Shown: positions 16,781 through 25,395, counted from the stretch's first letter. The stretch: DNA of 64,000 nucleotides from Alcaligenes faecalis (GCF_002443155.1 NZ_CP023667.1:992001-1056000); one strand, 5' to 3'. The notes: generated from the letters alone by a model not told the origin. Numbers and translations are program-made.

Positions 16781-16826
16781 AGCCCCTGACAATGGACAAT
16801 TATTTCCACTGTCAGGGGCTATTTTT
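16781..16826 (+). terminator. Rho-independent terminator after the YeiH gene
   Basis: The stem AGCCCCTGACA(A)TGG/CCACTGTCAGGGGCT at 16781-16820 is followed by ATTTTTAT. Confidence 0.9.
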
Positions 16827-16843
16827 ATGTGCTGCTTGTGTGC

Positions 16844-17224
16844 TTAAACGAACCAGGAAGCTGGGCTGCGGTTCAGCGCCACGCCCACGATATAGGCAAA
16901 GATGGCAATCGCAATCAGTGCTGCCACGCCGCGGCTGAAAGCGGTTTTACCGCGTTTGATGGCATAGCTCCCCACTACGATGTAGACCACCAGCAACACA
17001 ATCTTGGTCAGCAGCCAGGGTTGGTTGGCTGCTGCGCCCAACATGCCGGCCAGCGCCAGACCACAGACCAGCAAGACGGTATCGATGACATGCGGGGCAA
17101 TGCGCACAAAGCGATTCTGCAAACAGGATGAGCCGGACACTGACCAGAAGGCCCGAATAATGAAAAACAAAATGCTCAGCCCGGCGGCTGTCATGTGCAA
17201 GTGTTTGAGGGCCACGTAAGTCAT
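16844..17224 (-). CDS. SirB2-family membrane protein
   Basis: A 126-residue protein with four transmembrane helices, matching SirB2 in length and in the opening YVALKHLHMTAAGLSILFF, then RAFWSV. RIAPHVIDTVLLVCGLALA lies mid-protein. SirB2 was named as an up-regulator of Salmonella invasion genes, but its biochemical role is unknown. AGAAGGAAA lies about 8 bases before ATG 17224. It is a single gene in its own orientation, converging on the YeiH gene. Confidence 0.88.
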   Translation of the reverse strand: MTYVALKHLHMTAAGLSILFFIIRAFWSVSGSSCLQNRFVRIAPHVIDTVLLVCGLALAGMLGAAANQPWLLTKIVLLVVYIVVGSYAIKRGKTAFSRGVAALIAIAIFAYIVGVALNRSPASWFV

Positions 17225-17341
17225 GCCAGTTATTTCCTTCTGAAGTTCAGGGTGCAGAAAAAGGCAGTATACGCAGGCTGGGGCTTAAAAGTTTTTCCGC
17301 GTCCCGGCTTGTGCCTGTTCAGACGCAAAAAACCGCTAAAT

Positions 17342-18208
17342 TCAGAGTTGATTGACGGGCAGCTTCAGATAGACCTGGCCATTGCTTTCTGGCTCGGGAA
17401 AGTGGCCAGCCCGGATATTGACCTGAATGGACGGCAGGATCAGGCGCGGCATGCCCAGGGTTTTGTCGCGTGCTGTGCGGCGCTCGCAAAACTGTTCCTG
17501 ACTGATGCCGTCGTGCACATGGATATTGCTGTCTTTCTGGTCCTGAACCGTGCATTGAAAATGGGGCTCCCGTCCTTCAGGCGGGTAGTCGTGGCACATG
17601 AACAGGACAGTGTCTGCGGGCAGCGCCAGCAAGCGCTGGATGGATTCATAGAGCTGGCTGGCGCTGCCGCCCGGAAAGTCGCAACGGGCAGTACCGACAT
17701 CGGGCAAAAACAGGGTGTCACCCACAAATACGCCCAGCCCCTGAACGTGATAGGCCATATCGGCCGGTGTGTGGCCGGGTACGTGCAGGGCTTGTACCTG
17801 AAGGGCACCGATCTGGAATTGCTCCTGATCCTTGAACAGCGTATCGAAGGGTGTGCCGTTGGCCTGGATTTCGGCCTCTATATTGAAGATGCGACTGAAC
17901 GTGGACTGCACTTGCTTGATGTGCTCGCCGATGGCGATTTTGCCGCCCACCTGTTCCTGCAACCAGACCGCAGCGGACAGATGGTCGGCATGGGCGTGGG
18001 TTTCCAGAACCCATTGCACCTCCAGCTGATGCTGGCGCACAAAATCCACGACCTTCTGGGCTGAGGCAGTGCTGCTGCGGCCGGAGGCGGCATCATAGTC
18101 CAGTACGGAGTCGATGATGGCGCATTCGCGTTGGCCTGCGGCATGGACCACGTAGGTGAACGTGGAGGTGTCCGTATGAAAGAAGCTGGCGACCTGGGCT
18201 TGGAGCAT
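17342..18208 (-). CDS. MBL-fold persulfide dioxygenase-like hydrolase (Blh/ETHE1 type)
   Basis: A 288-residue metallo-beta-lactamase-fold protein. The metal motif is THAHADH (HxHxDH), with further ligands in VPGHTPAD, GDTLFLPDVGTARCDFPGG and MCHDYPPEGRE. The sequence DVGTARCDFPGG is characteristic of the Blh branch of ETHE1-like sulfur dioxygenases, which oxidise glutathione persulfide to sulfite. The start is set at ATG 18208, where AGAGGT precedes; the longer frame upstream would run through the promoter. It diverges from a BigR-type sulfur sensor, the arrangement expected for sulfide detoxification. Confidence 0.9.
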   Translation of the reverse strand: MLQAQVASFFHTDTSTFTYVVHAAGQRECAIIDSVLDYDAASGRSSTASAQKVVDFVRQHQLEVQWVLETHAHADHLSAAVWLQEQVGGKIAIGEHIKQVQSTFSRIFNIEAEIQANGTPFDTLFKDQEQFQIGALQVQALHVPGHTPADMAYHVQGLGVFVGDTLFLPDVGTARCDFPGGSASQLYESIQRLLALPADTVLFMCHDYPPEGREPHFQCTVQDQKDSNIHVHDGISQEQFCERRTARDKTLGMPRLILPSIQVNIRAGHFPEPESNGQVYLKLPVNQL

Positions 18209-18243
18209 GTCAGACCTCTTGTTGCTTATAAAATATGAAAAGA

Positions 18244-18264
18244 TATTATATAATAATATATATT
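18244..18264. promoter_or_regulatory. AT-rich palindromic operator for the BigR-type repressor
   Basis: TATTATATAATA (18244-18255) is a perfect dyad, followed by a second one, AATATATATT. They lie in the 74-base gap between the hydrolase and the ArsR-type gene. BigR-type repressors bind AT-rich inverted repeats of this sort that overlap the promoter. Confidence 0.6.
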
Positions 18265-18282
18265 GTGTTTTTGTAGAACGAT

Positions 18283-18609
18283 ATGAATCAAACTGAACTG
18301 GAAGCGTTGCGACAGGTAGCAGGCCAAGCCAGCAGCTTGCTGGGCAGCCTGGCCAACCCCGATCGCCTGATGATTCTCTGCACCTTGGTGCAGGGTGAAT
18401 GCAATGTGGGGGAACTGGCACAGCGCAGTGGCATTGTTCAGCCTACTTTATCGCAGCAATTGACCGTTTTGCGGCGTGAAGAGCTGATTGCGAGCCGCAA
18501 AGAGGGCAAATACGTCTATTACCGACTGGAAAATCCAGCGGTGCTGGCGGTGATGCAGACTTTATATGGAATCTTTTGCGCCCCGGGAGGCACTGATGAT
18601 TGCAATTGA
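18283..18609 (+). CDS. ArsR-family sulfide/persulfide sensor (BigR/YgaV type)
   Basis: A 108-residue winged-helix repressor. The DNA-recognition helix region is SGIVQPTLSQQLTVLRREEL and the wing is SRKEGKYVYYRL. Cys40 (in GECNVGEL) and Cys99 (in IFCAP) occupy the places of the two cysteines that form a di- or tetrasulfide in BigR, SqrR and YgaV. The classic metal-binding CxC of ArsR is absent. It should therefore repress the flanking hydrolase and permease genes until sulfide or persulfide accumulates. It overlaps the next gene by 14 bases, so translation is coupled. Confidence 0.9.
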   Translation: MNQTELEALRQVAGQASSLLGSLANPDRLMILCTLVQGECNVGELAQRSGIVQPTLSQQLTVLRREELIASRKEGKYVYYRLENPAVLAVMQTLYGIFCAPGGTDDCN

Positions 18610-19027
18610 CTGGACTTCGTTTACACCGTGGAGTGCCTTGTTCGGGGGCGCGTTGGTGGGCTTGGCTGCCTCTATCCTGGTGCTGTTCAATGGCCGGGTG
18701 TTTGGTATCTCCGGTCTGCTGTCGGGCACCTGGAGCGGGGAGGCCGGTGACAAGGGCTGGCGCTGGATGGCCTTGCTGGGCCTGGCGGCAGCTCCCTGGT
18801 TGTATCGCCTGGCCGGGGAAACTGTGCCAGAGGTACAGTCGCAGCCCTGGATATGGGTTGTCGTGGCCGGTTTGCTGGTGGGTTTTGGGACCCGGCTGGG
18901 TTCAGGTTGCACTAGCGGGCATGGCGTTTGTGGCTTGTCGCGTCTGTCACCCCGTTCTTTGGTGGCAACCTTGATGTTTATGGCCAGCGGTTTTCTGACC
19001 GTGTTTGTCTTGCGTCACCTGATCTAA
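18596..19027 (+). CDS. YeeE/YedE family protein, first half (PmpA-like)
   Basis: A 143-residue membrane protein with about four helices. The conserved half-transporter signature FGTRLGSGCTSGHGVCGLSR carries the cysteine used by YeeE-type thiosulfate transporters to relay the sulfur compound. ATG 18596 has a GGGAGG ribosome site and lies inside the end of the ArsR-type gene. Paired short proteins of this type (PmpA/PmpB) together equal one full YeeE. The setting in a BigR-controlled unit suggests movement of a reduced sulfur species such as thiosulfate or persulfide. Confidence 0.9.
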   Translation: MIAIDWTSFTPWSALFGGALVGLAASILVLFNGRVFGISGLLSGTWSGEAGDKGWRWMALLGLAAAPWLYRLAGETVPEVQSQPWIWVVVAGLLVGFGTRLGSGCTSGHGVCGLSRLSPRSLVATLMFMASGFLTVFVLRHLI

Positions 19028-19037
19028 GGAGCCCACC

Positions 19038-19448
19038 ATGCACTATTTTATCGCTTTGGTTTCTGGCCTGATTTTTGGCTTGGGCTTGTTGATTTCCGGC
19101 TTGGCTAACCCCAGCAAGGTGCTGGCGTTTCTGGATCTGGCCGGGGCCTGGGACCCGTCCTTGGCTTTGGTAATGGTGGCGGCCATTGCGGTGGCGATTG
19201 TGCCCTTCAGCCTGGCTCGTCGTCGCCCATGTGCGTTCGTCACTGGCCAGCCCATGAATTTGCCCAAGCAGCGTCAAATTGACCGCCCCTTGATAGTGGG
19301 GGCCTTGATTTTTGGTGCTGGCTGGGGCGTGGCCGGCTTTTGCCCGGGTCCGGCCATTGTGCTGGCCGCCTCGGGTGCACCTTTGGCCGTGCTGTTTCTG
19401 GTCGCGATGCTGGTTGGAATGTGGGCGGCAGGGCGGGTGCGTGGCTAA
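19038..19448 (+). CDS. YeeE/YedE family protein, second half (PmpB-like)
   Basis: A 136-residue membrane protein opening with ALVSGLIFGLGLLISGLANP and carrying the partner motif GAGWGVAGFCPGPAIV with its conserved cysteine. It starts 10 bases after the first half, with AAGGAG just upstream. It presumably pairs with the first half to form the channel. It converges on the MerR gene with 18 bases between the stops. Confidence 0.9.
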   Translation: MHYFIALVSGLIFGLGLLISGLANPSKVLAFLDLAGAWDPSLALVMVAAIAVAIVPFSLARRRPCAFVTGQPMNLPKQRQIDRPLIVGALIFGAGWGVAGFCPGPAIVLAASGAPLAVLFLVAMLVGMWAAGRVRG

Positions 19449-19466
19449 GCACCACGCCACAGGGCC

Positions 19467-19898
19467 TTAGCCCAGATGAGTGCTGGGAGCCGGGACTTGA
19501 TCCGGCTCCATATTCACTAAACCTTGCAAGATGCCGCAATGCTCCAGGCCACCGGCCTGCCCGCAGCGATGGCGCAATTCAATCAGTTGTTTTTGCAGGT
19601 GTTCCAGTTCCGCAATGCGCACGGCTACATGCTCGATATGCTCATCCAGCAAATCATTCACCGGGGCGCAGTCTTGCGCCGGGCCGTCCATAAATGCCAG
19701 CAGGCCGCGGATTTCTTCGTGTGTCATATCCAGGCTGCGGCAGTTGCGAATAAAACGTAGCCGTTCCAAGTGGATATTGCGGTACAGGCGATAGTTGCCC
19801 TCGCTGCGTTCTGGCTCGGGCAGCAGTCCGACCTTCTCGTAATAGCGGATGGTTTCCGTGTTGCAGTGGCTTTTTTCCGCCAACTCACCAATTTTCAT
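19467..19898 (-). CDS. MerR-family metal sensor (CadR/PbrR type)
   Basis: A 143-residue MerR regulator. Its N-terminal helix-turn-helix reads MKIGELAEKS, then RYYEKVGLLPEPERSEGNYR, and a dimerisation coiled coil covers about residues 82-110. Metal-site cysteines are Cys77, Cys112 and Cys121. The Cys112-Cys121 gap of 9 matches PbrR (114-123) rather than CadR (112-119), and Cys12 and Cys53 also match PbrR positions shifted by 2. It diverges from a P1B-ATPase and should activate it on binding Pb(II), Cd(II) or Zn(II). The exact metal is open. Confidence 0.9.
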   Translation of the reverse strand: MKIGELAEKSHCNTETIRYYEKVGLLPEPERSEGNYRLYRNIHLERLRFIRNCRSLDMTHEEIRGLLAFMDGPAQDCAPVNDLLDEHIEHVAVRIAELEHLQKQLIELRHRCGQAGGLEHCGILQGLVNMEPDQVPAPSTHLG

Positions 19899-19917
19899 TG
19901 CTTTGTCTCCAAAGGGC

Positions 19918-19948
19918 TTGACCTTGTAGTTACTTTAGGCTTTCTACT
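19918..19948 (+). promoter_or_regulatory. MerR-type promoter of the metal ATPase
   Basis: TTGACC at 19918 and TCTACT at 19943 are separated by 19 bases, the elongated spacing that MerR proteins correct. An imperfect dyad, CCTTGTAG-TTA-CTTTAGG, fills the spacer. Confidence 0.65.
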
Positions 19949-19976
19949 GGTCCCATGCAAGAAGCGAGGAACGGCT

Positions 19977-22298
19977 ATGACATCAGCTAACAAGACATCA
20001 AAGCTCGGCGTGGGGCAGTGCACAACATCGGCCTGCCAGACCGGACATTCCCATGATCATAGTCATGATCACGACCATGCAGCGGGCGATCACAGCCACG
20101 AGCATAACCATGATCACGATCACAGCCATGCAGAGCAAACAGCGCACGCTCATGAAGGGGCATGCTGCTCGGCTCCTGCCATTGGTCCGTCGGTGGCCTT
20201 GGCTGCCAGTACCTCCACGCGTCTGGTCGTGCATATTGCTGATATGGATTGCCCAGCCGAAGAGAACATGATTCGCTCCGGCCTGAAAAAGCTGGATCAG
20301 GTGCAGAACCTGGGCTTTGACCTGATGCAGCGCGTCTTGACCGTGGACCACGTGGATGGCGCTCGCGATAAAGTGCTGGGTGCCTTGCGTGGCCTGGGTT
20401 TTGAGCCTCGCATGGCCGATGAAGAGCCTGTGAAGCAGGTATCGCCCAAGCAGGGCCTGATTCGTATTGCCGGTGCCGTGGTACTGGCTTTGGCTGCCGA
20501 GGTCAGCCATTGGCTGGCGGCCCCCGAGTGGCTGGTAATTGTTCTGGCGGTGGCTGCGATTCTGTCTGGTGGTGTGCAGGTCTACAAGAAAGGCTGGATT
20601 GCGCTGCGTAATGGTCAGCTCAACATTAATGCCTTGATGAGTATTGCCGTCACGGGGGCGGTGATCCTGGCCCAATGGCCTGAAGCCGCCATGGTGATGT
20701 CCCTGTTCAGCCTGGCCGAGTGGATCGAAGCTCGTTCCCTGGATCGCGCCCGCAATGCGGTGGACAGTCTGCTCAAGCTGGTGCCGGATGAAGTTCTGGT
20801 CAGTGCCAACGGCAAGGACTGGCAACGTGTACCCGCCAATCAGGTTCAGGCTGGCTGGCAAGTGCGTGTCGCCCCCGGCGAGCGTTTTGGCCTGGACGGT
20901 AAAGTCCTGCAAGGGCTAAGCACGGTTAACCAGGCCCCCATTACAGGTGAAAGCGCCCCCGTGGACAAAGAGCCCGGTGACGAGGTTTTTGCAGGCACCA
21001 TTAATGGCATGGGCGAGCTGGTCTATCAAGTCCAGGCTGCTCATGATGAAACCTTGCTGGCTCGCATCACGCGGTCGGTTCAGGAAGCGCAGGCCAACAA
21101 GGCGCCGATTCAGCGTTTTGTGGATCAGTTCTCCCGCATTTACACCCCGCTGGTCGTGGTGGCAGCAGCCTTGATGGCGGTGGCCTTGCCCTTGATCTGG
21201 GGCGTGAGCTGGTCGGAGTCCGTCTATCGTGCTCTGGTTCTGCTGGTAATCGCTTGCCCTTGCGCCTTGGTGATTTCCACACCGGTGGCCGTGGTCAGTG
21301 CTTTGGCCAGTGCCGCACGTGCCGGTATCTTGATTAAAGGTGGCGTGTATCTGGAACGGGCTCGTCAGCTGCGTTACCTGGCCGTGGACAAGACCGGCAC
21401 CCTGACTTTGGGCGAGCCCTCCTTGAGCGAATACGGCAGTTTGCGTCCAGGCCTGTCGGATAGCGAAGTGCTGGACATGGCCGTTGCTCTGGCCGAGCGT
21501 TCGGATCACCCCGCCTCGCAAGCGATTGCACGTGGTCGTGTGGCATCGGGCCTGTTAAGCCTGGACCAGTTCGAGGCCTTGGCGGGCAATGGCGTGCAGG
21601 CAGAGGGTTCGACGGGCCAATTGCGTCTGGGCAAGCGTAGCTGGGTGCTGGGCCAGAATCAGGCCGAGTCCAGCCAGGCCGAGCAGCAAGCCGTAGAGAG
21701 CGGTGCCACCATGGTGTATCTGGGTGACGAACAAGGTCTGCTGGCCTGGTTCGCCATGATGGATACCCTGCGTCCTACCACCACTCAAGCGATCCGCGAC
21801 CTGCAAGCGCAGGGCGTGCAAGTGGAAGTGCTCTCGGGCGACCATGAACAAGCCGTGCGCCATGTGGCTCAGCAAGCCGGCATCAAGGATTTTCGAGGCG
21901 GTTTGCTGCCACAGGACAAGCTGGATCGTATCGAGGAAAAACTGGGCAAGGGCCTGGTGGCGATGGTGGGCGATGGCATCAATGATGCGCCTGCCCTGGC
22001 TCGTGCGGATGTGGGTATCGCCATGGGGGCTTTAGGTTCGGACATTGCGATCGAGACTGCTGATGTGGCCTTGATGGACGATGATCTGGGCAAGATTGCC
22101 TTGCTGATGCGTCAGTCCCGAGCCTTGCACGCCGTTCTGTGGCAGAACATCAGCCTGGCTTTGGGTATCAAGGCGGTATTCCTGGTGATGGCTCTGACCG
22201 GACAGGCCACCATGTGGATGGCGGTGTTTGCCGACGTGGGCGCCAGCTTGCTGGTGGTGCTGAACAGCTTGCGTCTGTTGCGCGCCCGCAATCCTTAA
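19977..22298 (+). CDS. Heavy metal translocating P-type ATPase (ZntA/CadA/PbrA type)
   Basis: A 773-residue P1B-2 ATPase that exports Zn(II), Cd(II) or Pb(II). Residues about 20-62 are histidine-rich (repeats of HSHDHDH type), followed by a heavy-metal-associated domain whose site reads MDCPAEE instead of CxxC. Catalytic motifs are all present: CPC at 427-429, DKTGT with phospho-accepting Asp471, and GDGINDAP at about 665. The last helices contain KAVFLVMAL and DVGASLLVVLN, the Lys/Asp pair of the Zn/Cd/Pb subgroup. The start is ATG 19977 (GAGGA upstream). The frame is open back to 19770, but that part overlaps the MerR gene and promoter. Confidence 0.95.
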   Translation: MTSANKTSKLGVGQCTTSACQTGHSHDHSHDHDHAAGDHSHEHNHDHDHSHAEQTAHAHEGACCSAPAIGPSVALAASTSTRLVVHIADMDCPAEENMIRSGLKKLDQVQNLGFDLMQRVLTVDHVDGARDKVLGALRGLGFEPRMADEEPVKQVSPKQGLIRIAGAVVLALAAEVSHWLAAPEWLVIVLAVAAILSGGVQVYKKGWIALRNGQLNINALMSIAVTGAVILAQWPEAAMVMSLFSLAEWIEARSLDRARNAVDSLLKLVPDEVLVSANGKDWQRVPANQVQAGWQVRVAPGERFGLDGKVLQGLSTVNQAPITGESAPVDKEPGDEVFAGTINGMGELVYQVQAAHDETLLARITRSVQEAQANKAPIQRFVDQFSRIYTPLVVVAAALMAVALPLIWGVSWSESVYRALVLLVIACPCALVISTPVAVVSALASAARAGILIKGGVYLERARQLRYLAVDKTGTLTLGEPSLSEYGSLRPGLSDSEVLDMAVALAERSDHPASQAIARGRVASGLLSLDQFEALAGNGVQAEGSTGQLRLGKRSWVLGQNQAESSQAEQQAVESGATMVYLGDEQGLLAWFAMMDTLRPTTTQAIRDLQAQGVQVEVLSGDHEQAVRHVAQQAGIKDFRGGLLPQDKLDRIEEKLGKGLVAMVGDGINDAPALARADVGIAMGALGSDIAIETADVALMDDDLGKIALLMRQSRALHAVLWQNISLALGIKAVFLVMALTGQATMWMAVFADVGASLLVVLNSLRLLRARNP

Positions 22299-22318
22299 AT
22301 TCCGTGTGTGTGGCGATC

Positions 22319-22350
22319 AAACTCCACCTCCTTGAGGTGGAGTTTTTTTA
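22319..22350 (+). terminator. Rho-independent terminator after the metal ATPase
   Basis: The perfect stem AAACTCCACCTC/GAGGTGGAGTTT with a CTT loop runs into TTTTTTTA. Confidence 0.93.
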
Positions 22351-22497
22351 TGCTTCATTCTTATGTTTCATCAAATAAGGCCATCACTAACGTGAAGTTG
22401 ATTTGACACACAGTAGTATCATTAAGGCTTCATTTGAGTTTGGGCCCTGCTTGTTTCTCATCTGTGTCGAGCAGGCTGGGCATGACAAGGACGCGCG

Positions 22498-24198
22498 ATG
22501 ATTGCACTGCTGGAAGCGGGTCGAGCCGGGCTCCTGGGGCGAAAACATTGGCTAAACAACCTGCTGGCCGGTCTGGTAGTAGGGGTGGTGGCGTTGCCGC
22601 TGGCCATGGCTTTTGCCATTGCATCCGGAGTCAAGCCCGAGCAGGGTTTGTATACCGCCATTATTGCCGGTTTGGCGGTTTCTTTATTTGGTGGCAGCCG
22701 GGTTCAGATAGCTGGGCCCACAGGCGCTTTTATTGTTATCTTGTCCGGGGTGGTCGCCCAGCATGGCGTGGCCGGCCTGCAAATTGCCACCTTGATGGCC
22801 GGGGTCATTTTGCTGCTGCTGGGCCTGTTGCGCCTGGGGGCGGTGATCCGCTTTATTCCTGATCCGGTCATTGTCGGATTCACTGCTGGTATTGGTGTGA
22901 TTATCTGGGTGGGCCAGTGGCGGGATTTTTTTGGTCTTCCCGTCGTAGAGGGCCAGCACTTTCACGAGAAGCTCTGGTTCTTGCTGCAGAACCTGCCGTC
23001 CTTGGATTGGGCCACCACGCTGCTGGGGATGTTATCTCTGGCCATCCTGATCATTGTGCCCAAGATTCCAAGCCTGGCGCGTTTGCCTGGCCCTTTGGTG
23101 GCCTTGGTGATTATCACGCTTATCCAGGCGATTTTCCGTTTTGAGTCGGTGGCCACTATCGGTTCCAGCTTCGGCGCCTTGCCTAGCGGCTTGCCGTCTT
23201 TTCAATGGCCAGACATTACCCTGACCCGTGTGGTGGAGCTGATCGGGCCTGCTTTTGCCATTGCCATGCTGGGCGCTATCGAGTCCTTGTTGTCCGCCGT
23301 GGTGGCGGACTCCATGACAGGTTCGCGTCACGACTCCAATCAGGAACTGGTGGGACAGGGCATTGCCAACGTGCTCTCGCCCTTGTTTGGCGGGATTGCG
23401 GCTACCGGGGCCATTGCCCGTACGGCCACCAATATCCGAAATGGTGGTGACAGCCCCATTGCCGGCATCGTGCATGTGATTTTCCTGGTACTGGTCTTGC
23501 TGCTTTTAGCTCCGCTGGCTGCCTATATTCCACTGACAGTGCTGGCAGCCATTCTGTTCATGGTGGCCTGGAATATGAGTCAGGCCAAGCTGGTGGTCCG
23601 TTTGCAGCGTCGCATGCCCCCGGCTGACTTGTTCATTTTGTGGGTGACGTTTGCGCTGACGGTCTTCGCGGATCTGGTCGTGGCCGTCAATATCGGGGTG
23701 ATTCTGGCCATGTTGTATGTGCTCAAGCGCACCTCGGATGGGGTGCAGGTGCGTGCGCTGGAAGGCCGTCGTTTGCAGCGGGCACTGGATTTGTCTTTCA
23801 GCCAGGAGCTGCGCCAGGATATCTCGGTGCTTACCCTGGAAGGGCCATACTTCTTTGCCAGTGTGGAGGCGGTGAATCGCTCCTTGCTGACGGTGCCCGA
23901 GCCGGTTCGGGCAGTGGTTCTGCGTCTGAATTACGTGCCTTTTGTGGACGCGACAGCCATGCAGGCCCTGGAAACCGCCTTGACGGAGCTGGAGCAGCGC
24001 AATGTCATGGTGGCCGTTTGCGAAGCCAACGAAAAAGTGACCCGTAAGTTGATACGCATGGGCCTGTTCAAGCAGATCCACGGACATCGCGTGTTTGATA
24101 GTTTGCAGAATGCGTGGGAAAGCGTCAGTGAAACGCTGGACCACCGGGCGGGTGTTCAGAAAGAAGAGGCTACGCCTGAGGCGGGAGTGCCAACTTAG
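22498..24198 (+). CDS. SulP-family inorganic anion transporter with STAS domain
   Basis: A 566-residue SulP permease. The membrane part (about residues 20-410) includes LAGLVVGVVALPLAMAFAIA and GLYTAIIAGLAVSLFGGSRV, close to the sulfate transporter signature, and later ESLLSAVVADSMTGSRHDSN. A C-terminal STAS domain covers about residues 435-545. Substrates in the family are sulfate, bicarbonate, or dicarboxylates. Proximity to a sulfatase pair favours sulfate, but this is only contextual, because the two units converge and have separate terminators. ATG 22498 has AAGGA 7 bases upstream. Confidence 0.92.
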   Translation: MIALLEAGRAGLLGRKHWLNNLLAGLVVGVVALPLAMAFAIASGVKPEQGLYTAIIAGLAVSLFGGSRVQIAGPTGAFIVILSGVVAQHGVAGLQIATLMAGVILLLLGLLRLGAVIRFIPDPVIVGFTAGIGVIIWVGQWRDFFGLPVVEGQHFHEKLWFLLQNLPSLDWATTLLGMLSLAILIIVPKIPSLARLPGPLVALVIITLIQAIFRFESVATIGSSFGALPSGLPSFQWPDITLTRVVELIGPAFAIAMLGAIESLLSAVVADSMTGSRHDSNQELVGQGIANVLSPLFGGIAATGAIARTATNIRNGGDSPIAGIVHVIFLVLVLLLLAPLAAYIPLTVLAAILFMVAWNMSQAKLVVRLQRRMPPADLFILWVTFALTVFADLVVAVNIGVILAMLYVLKRTSDGVQVRALEGRRLQRALDLSFSQELRQDISVLTLEGPYFFASVEAVNRSLLTVPEPVRAVVLRLNYVPFVDATAMQALETALTELEQRNVMVAVCEANEKVTRKLIRMGLFKQIHGHRVFDSLQNAWESVSETLDHRAGVQKEEATPEAGVPT

Positions 24199-24245
24199 CG
24201 GAGCAGTGTGTTGCCTGCCTGTCCGGGTAGGACCTTGAATGGAAT

Positions 24246-24277
24246 AATCCCCTCGTGCACAACGAGGGGATTGTCTT
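24246..24277. terminator. Terminator between the SulP gene and the sulfatase unit
   Basis: The stem AATCCCCTCGT/ACGAGGGGATT with a short loop is followed on plus by TTGTCTTT. It lies 48 bases after the SulP stop and 14 before the end of the convergent gene, so it may serve both directions. Confidence 0.75.
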
Positions 24278-24285
24278 TCCTGACT

Positions 24286-25395
24286 CTACTTTCGCTCCTC
24301 ATTTAGCACGGTACGAAAGCCCACATGCTGGGTGGACATGGTGGTTTCCTGTGGCTGTCGTGAGGCTGGGCGATAGCGTACGCAGAAGTTGGCTGCGCAT
24401 AGAAAAGAGCCACCCTTGATGACGCCCATTGCCGGGTTTCCGTTGGCATCCCTTGCCGCGGCGATAAGAGGTTCGGGTGTCAGGGGCCGATGCTGAGGCT
24501 GCCATGCACTGCGTGTCCATTCCCAGACATTGCCGACCGAATCCCACAGCTCATAGTTATTGGCCGGGAAGCAGCCCACGGGGGCGGTGCCTTCGTAGCC
24601 ATCACGCAGCAGGTTCTTGGCGGGGAAATTACCTTGCCAGGTGTTGGCCATCAAGCGGCCACGTACTTCAGGCGTATTACCCCAAGGGTAGGTGGCAGCT
24701 TCCAGCCCGCCACGCGCTGCAAATTCCCATTGCTCCTCCGTAGGCAAATCGCGTCCTAACCAGCGGGCGTAGGCCAGCGCATCTTCGTAAGCAATATGGA
24801 CGACCGGATGATTGTCCCGGCCATTCAGATTGGTATCGGGGCCACCGGGATGGCGCCAGTTGGCACCCGGTACCCATACCCACCAGTTGTAGTTGCCAGG
24901 AGGGGCATGCTGTTCATGTCCTTCGTGCTGATCGTGATCATGCGTCGCTGCCGGTGGCGTAAAGACGGCGGATCCGGGCTGACGATACTGCTCGGGAACC
25001 TGAACATTCGGTGGAAATTCCGGCACTCGTTCAGCCTGGGTGACATAGCCTGTGGCCGCCACAAATTGCGCGAATTGGGCATTGGTCACTTCGTGCTGAT
25101 CTATCTGAAAGGCCTGGACTTCTACGGGGTGCACCGGCTTTTCTTCTGGGTAGCCCTCGTCGGACCCCATCAGAAAACGCCCGCTGGGGATGGGGACCAA
25201 ACCGGCCTGGTTGGCCACTCCCTTCTGGGCTGGGCCAAAGCCTGCCGGTATGCCGCTATATGCCTGGCAATCGTGCGCCGGAACCGGGGGAGGGAGGGAG
25301 TCGGAGCCTTTTGCTGCGGCGGGCAGCGGGGCTGCTGCCAGCAGCCCGCATACCGTCAGCAGTGCCTTGGCTCGGGAGAGCTTAAAGGACTTCAT
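24286..25395 (-). CDS. Formylglycine-generating enzyme family protein (sulfatase activator)
   Basis: A 369-residue exported FGE-sulfatase domain protein. After a signal peptide (cleaved near AAAKG, about residue 30), the domain starts LVPIPSGRFLMGSDEGYPEE. It continues with DQHEVTNAQFAQFV, WRHPGGPDTN, LPTEEQWEFAARGG and DSVGNVWEWTRS, and ends GGSFLCAANFCVRYR. Cys333 and Cys338 match the two active-site cysteines (336 and 341 of human FGE) used in copper- and oxygen-dependent conversion of a sulfatase cysteine to formylglycine. It overlaps the upstream arylsulfatase by 14 bases, so the two are co-translated and it most likely activates that enzyme. Confidence 0.92.
   Translation of the reverse strand: MKSFKLSRAKALLTVCGLLAAAPLPAAAKGSDSLPPPVPAHDCQAYSGIPAGFGPAQKGVANQAGLVPIPSGRFLMGSDEGYPEEKPVHPVEVQAFQIDQHEVTNAQFAQFVAATGYVTQAERVPEFPPNVQVPEQYRQPGSAVFTPPAATHDHDQHEGHEQHAPPGNYNWWVWVPGANWRHPGGPDTNLNGRDNHPVVHIAYEDALAYARWLGRDLPTEEQWEFAARGGLEAATYPWGNTPEVRGRLMANTWQGNFPAKNLLRDGYEGTAPVGCFPANNYELWDSVGNVWEWTRSAWQPQHRPLTPEPLIAAARDANGNPAMGVIKGGSFLCAANFCVRYRPASRQPQETTMSTQHVGFRTVLNEERK

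Noticed and set aside
19770-19976. 69-codon N-terminal extension of the metal ATPase
   Set aside because: It would overlap the MerR gene and run through the promoter; the GAGGA site and His-rich start fit ATG 19977.
20040-20160. Short CATGATCA-like repeats as a possible CRISPR or repeat array
   Set aside because: They encode the His/Asp-rich metal-binding N-terminus of the P-type ATPase, with no regular spacer structure.
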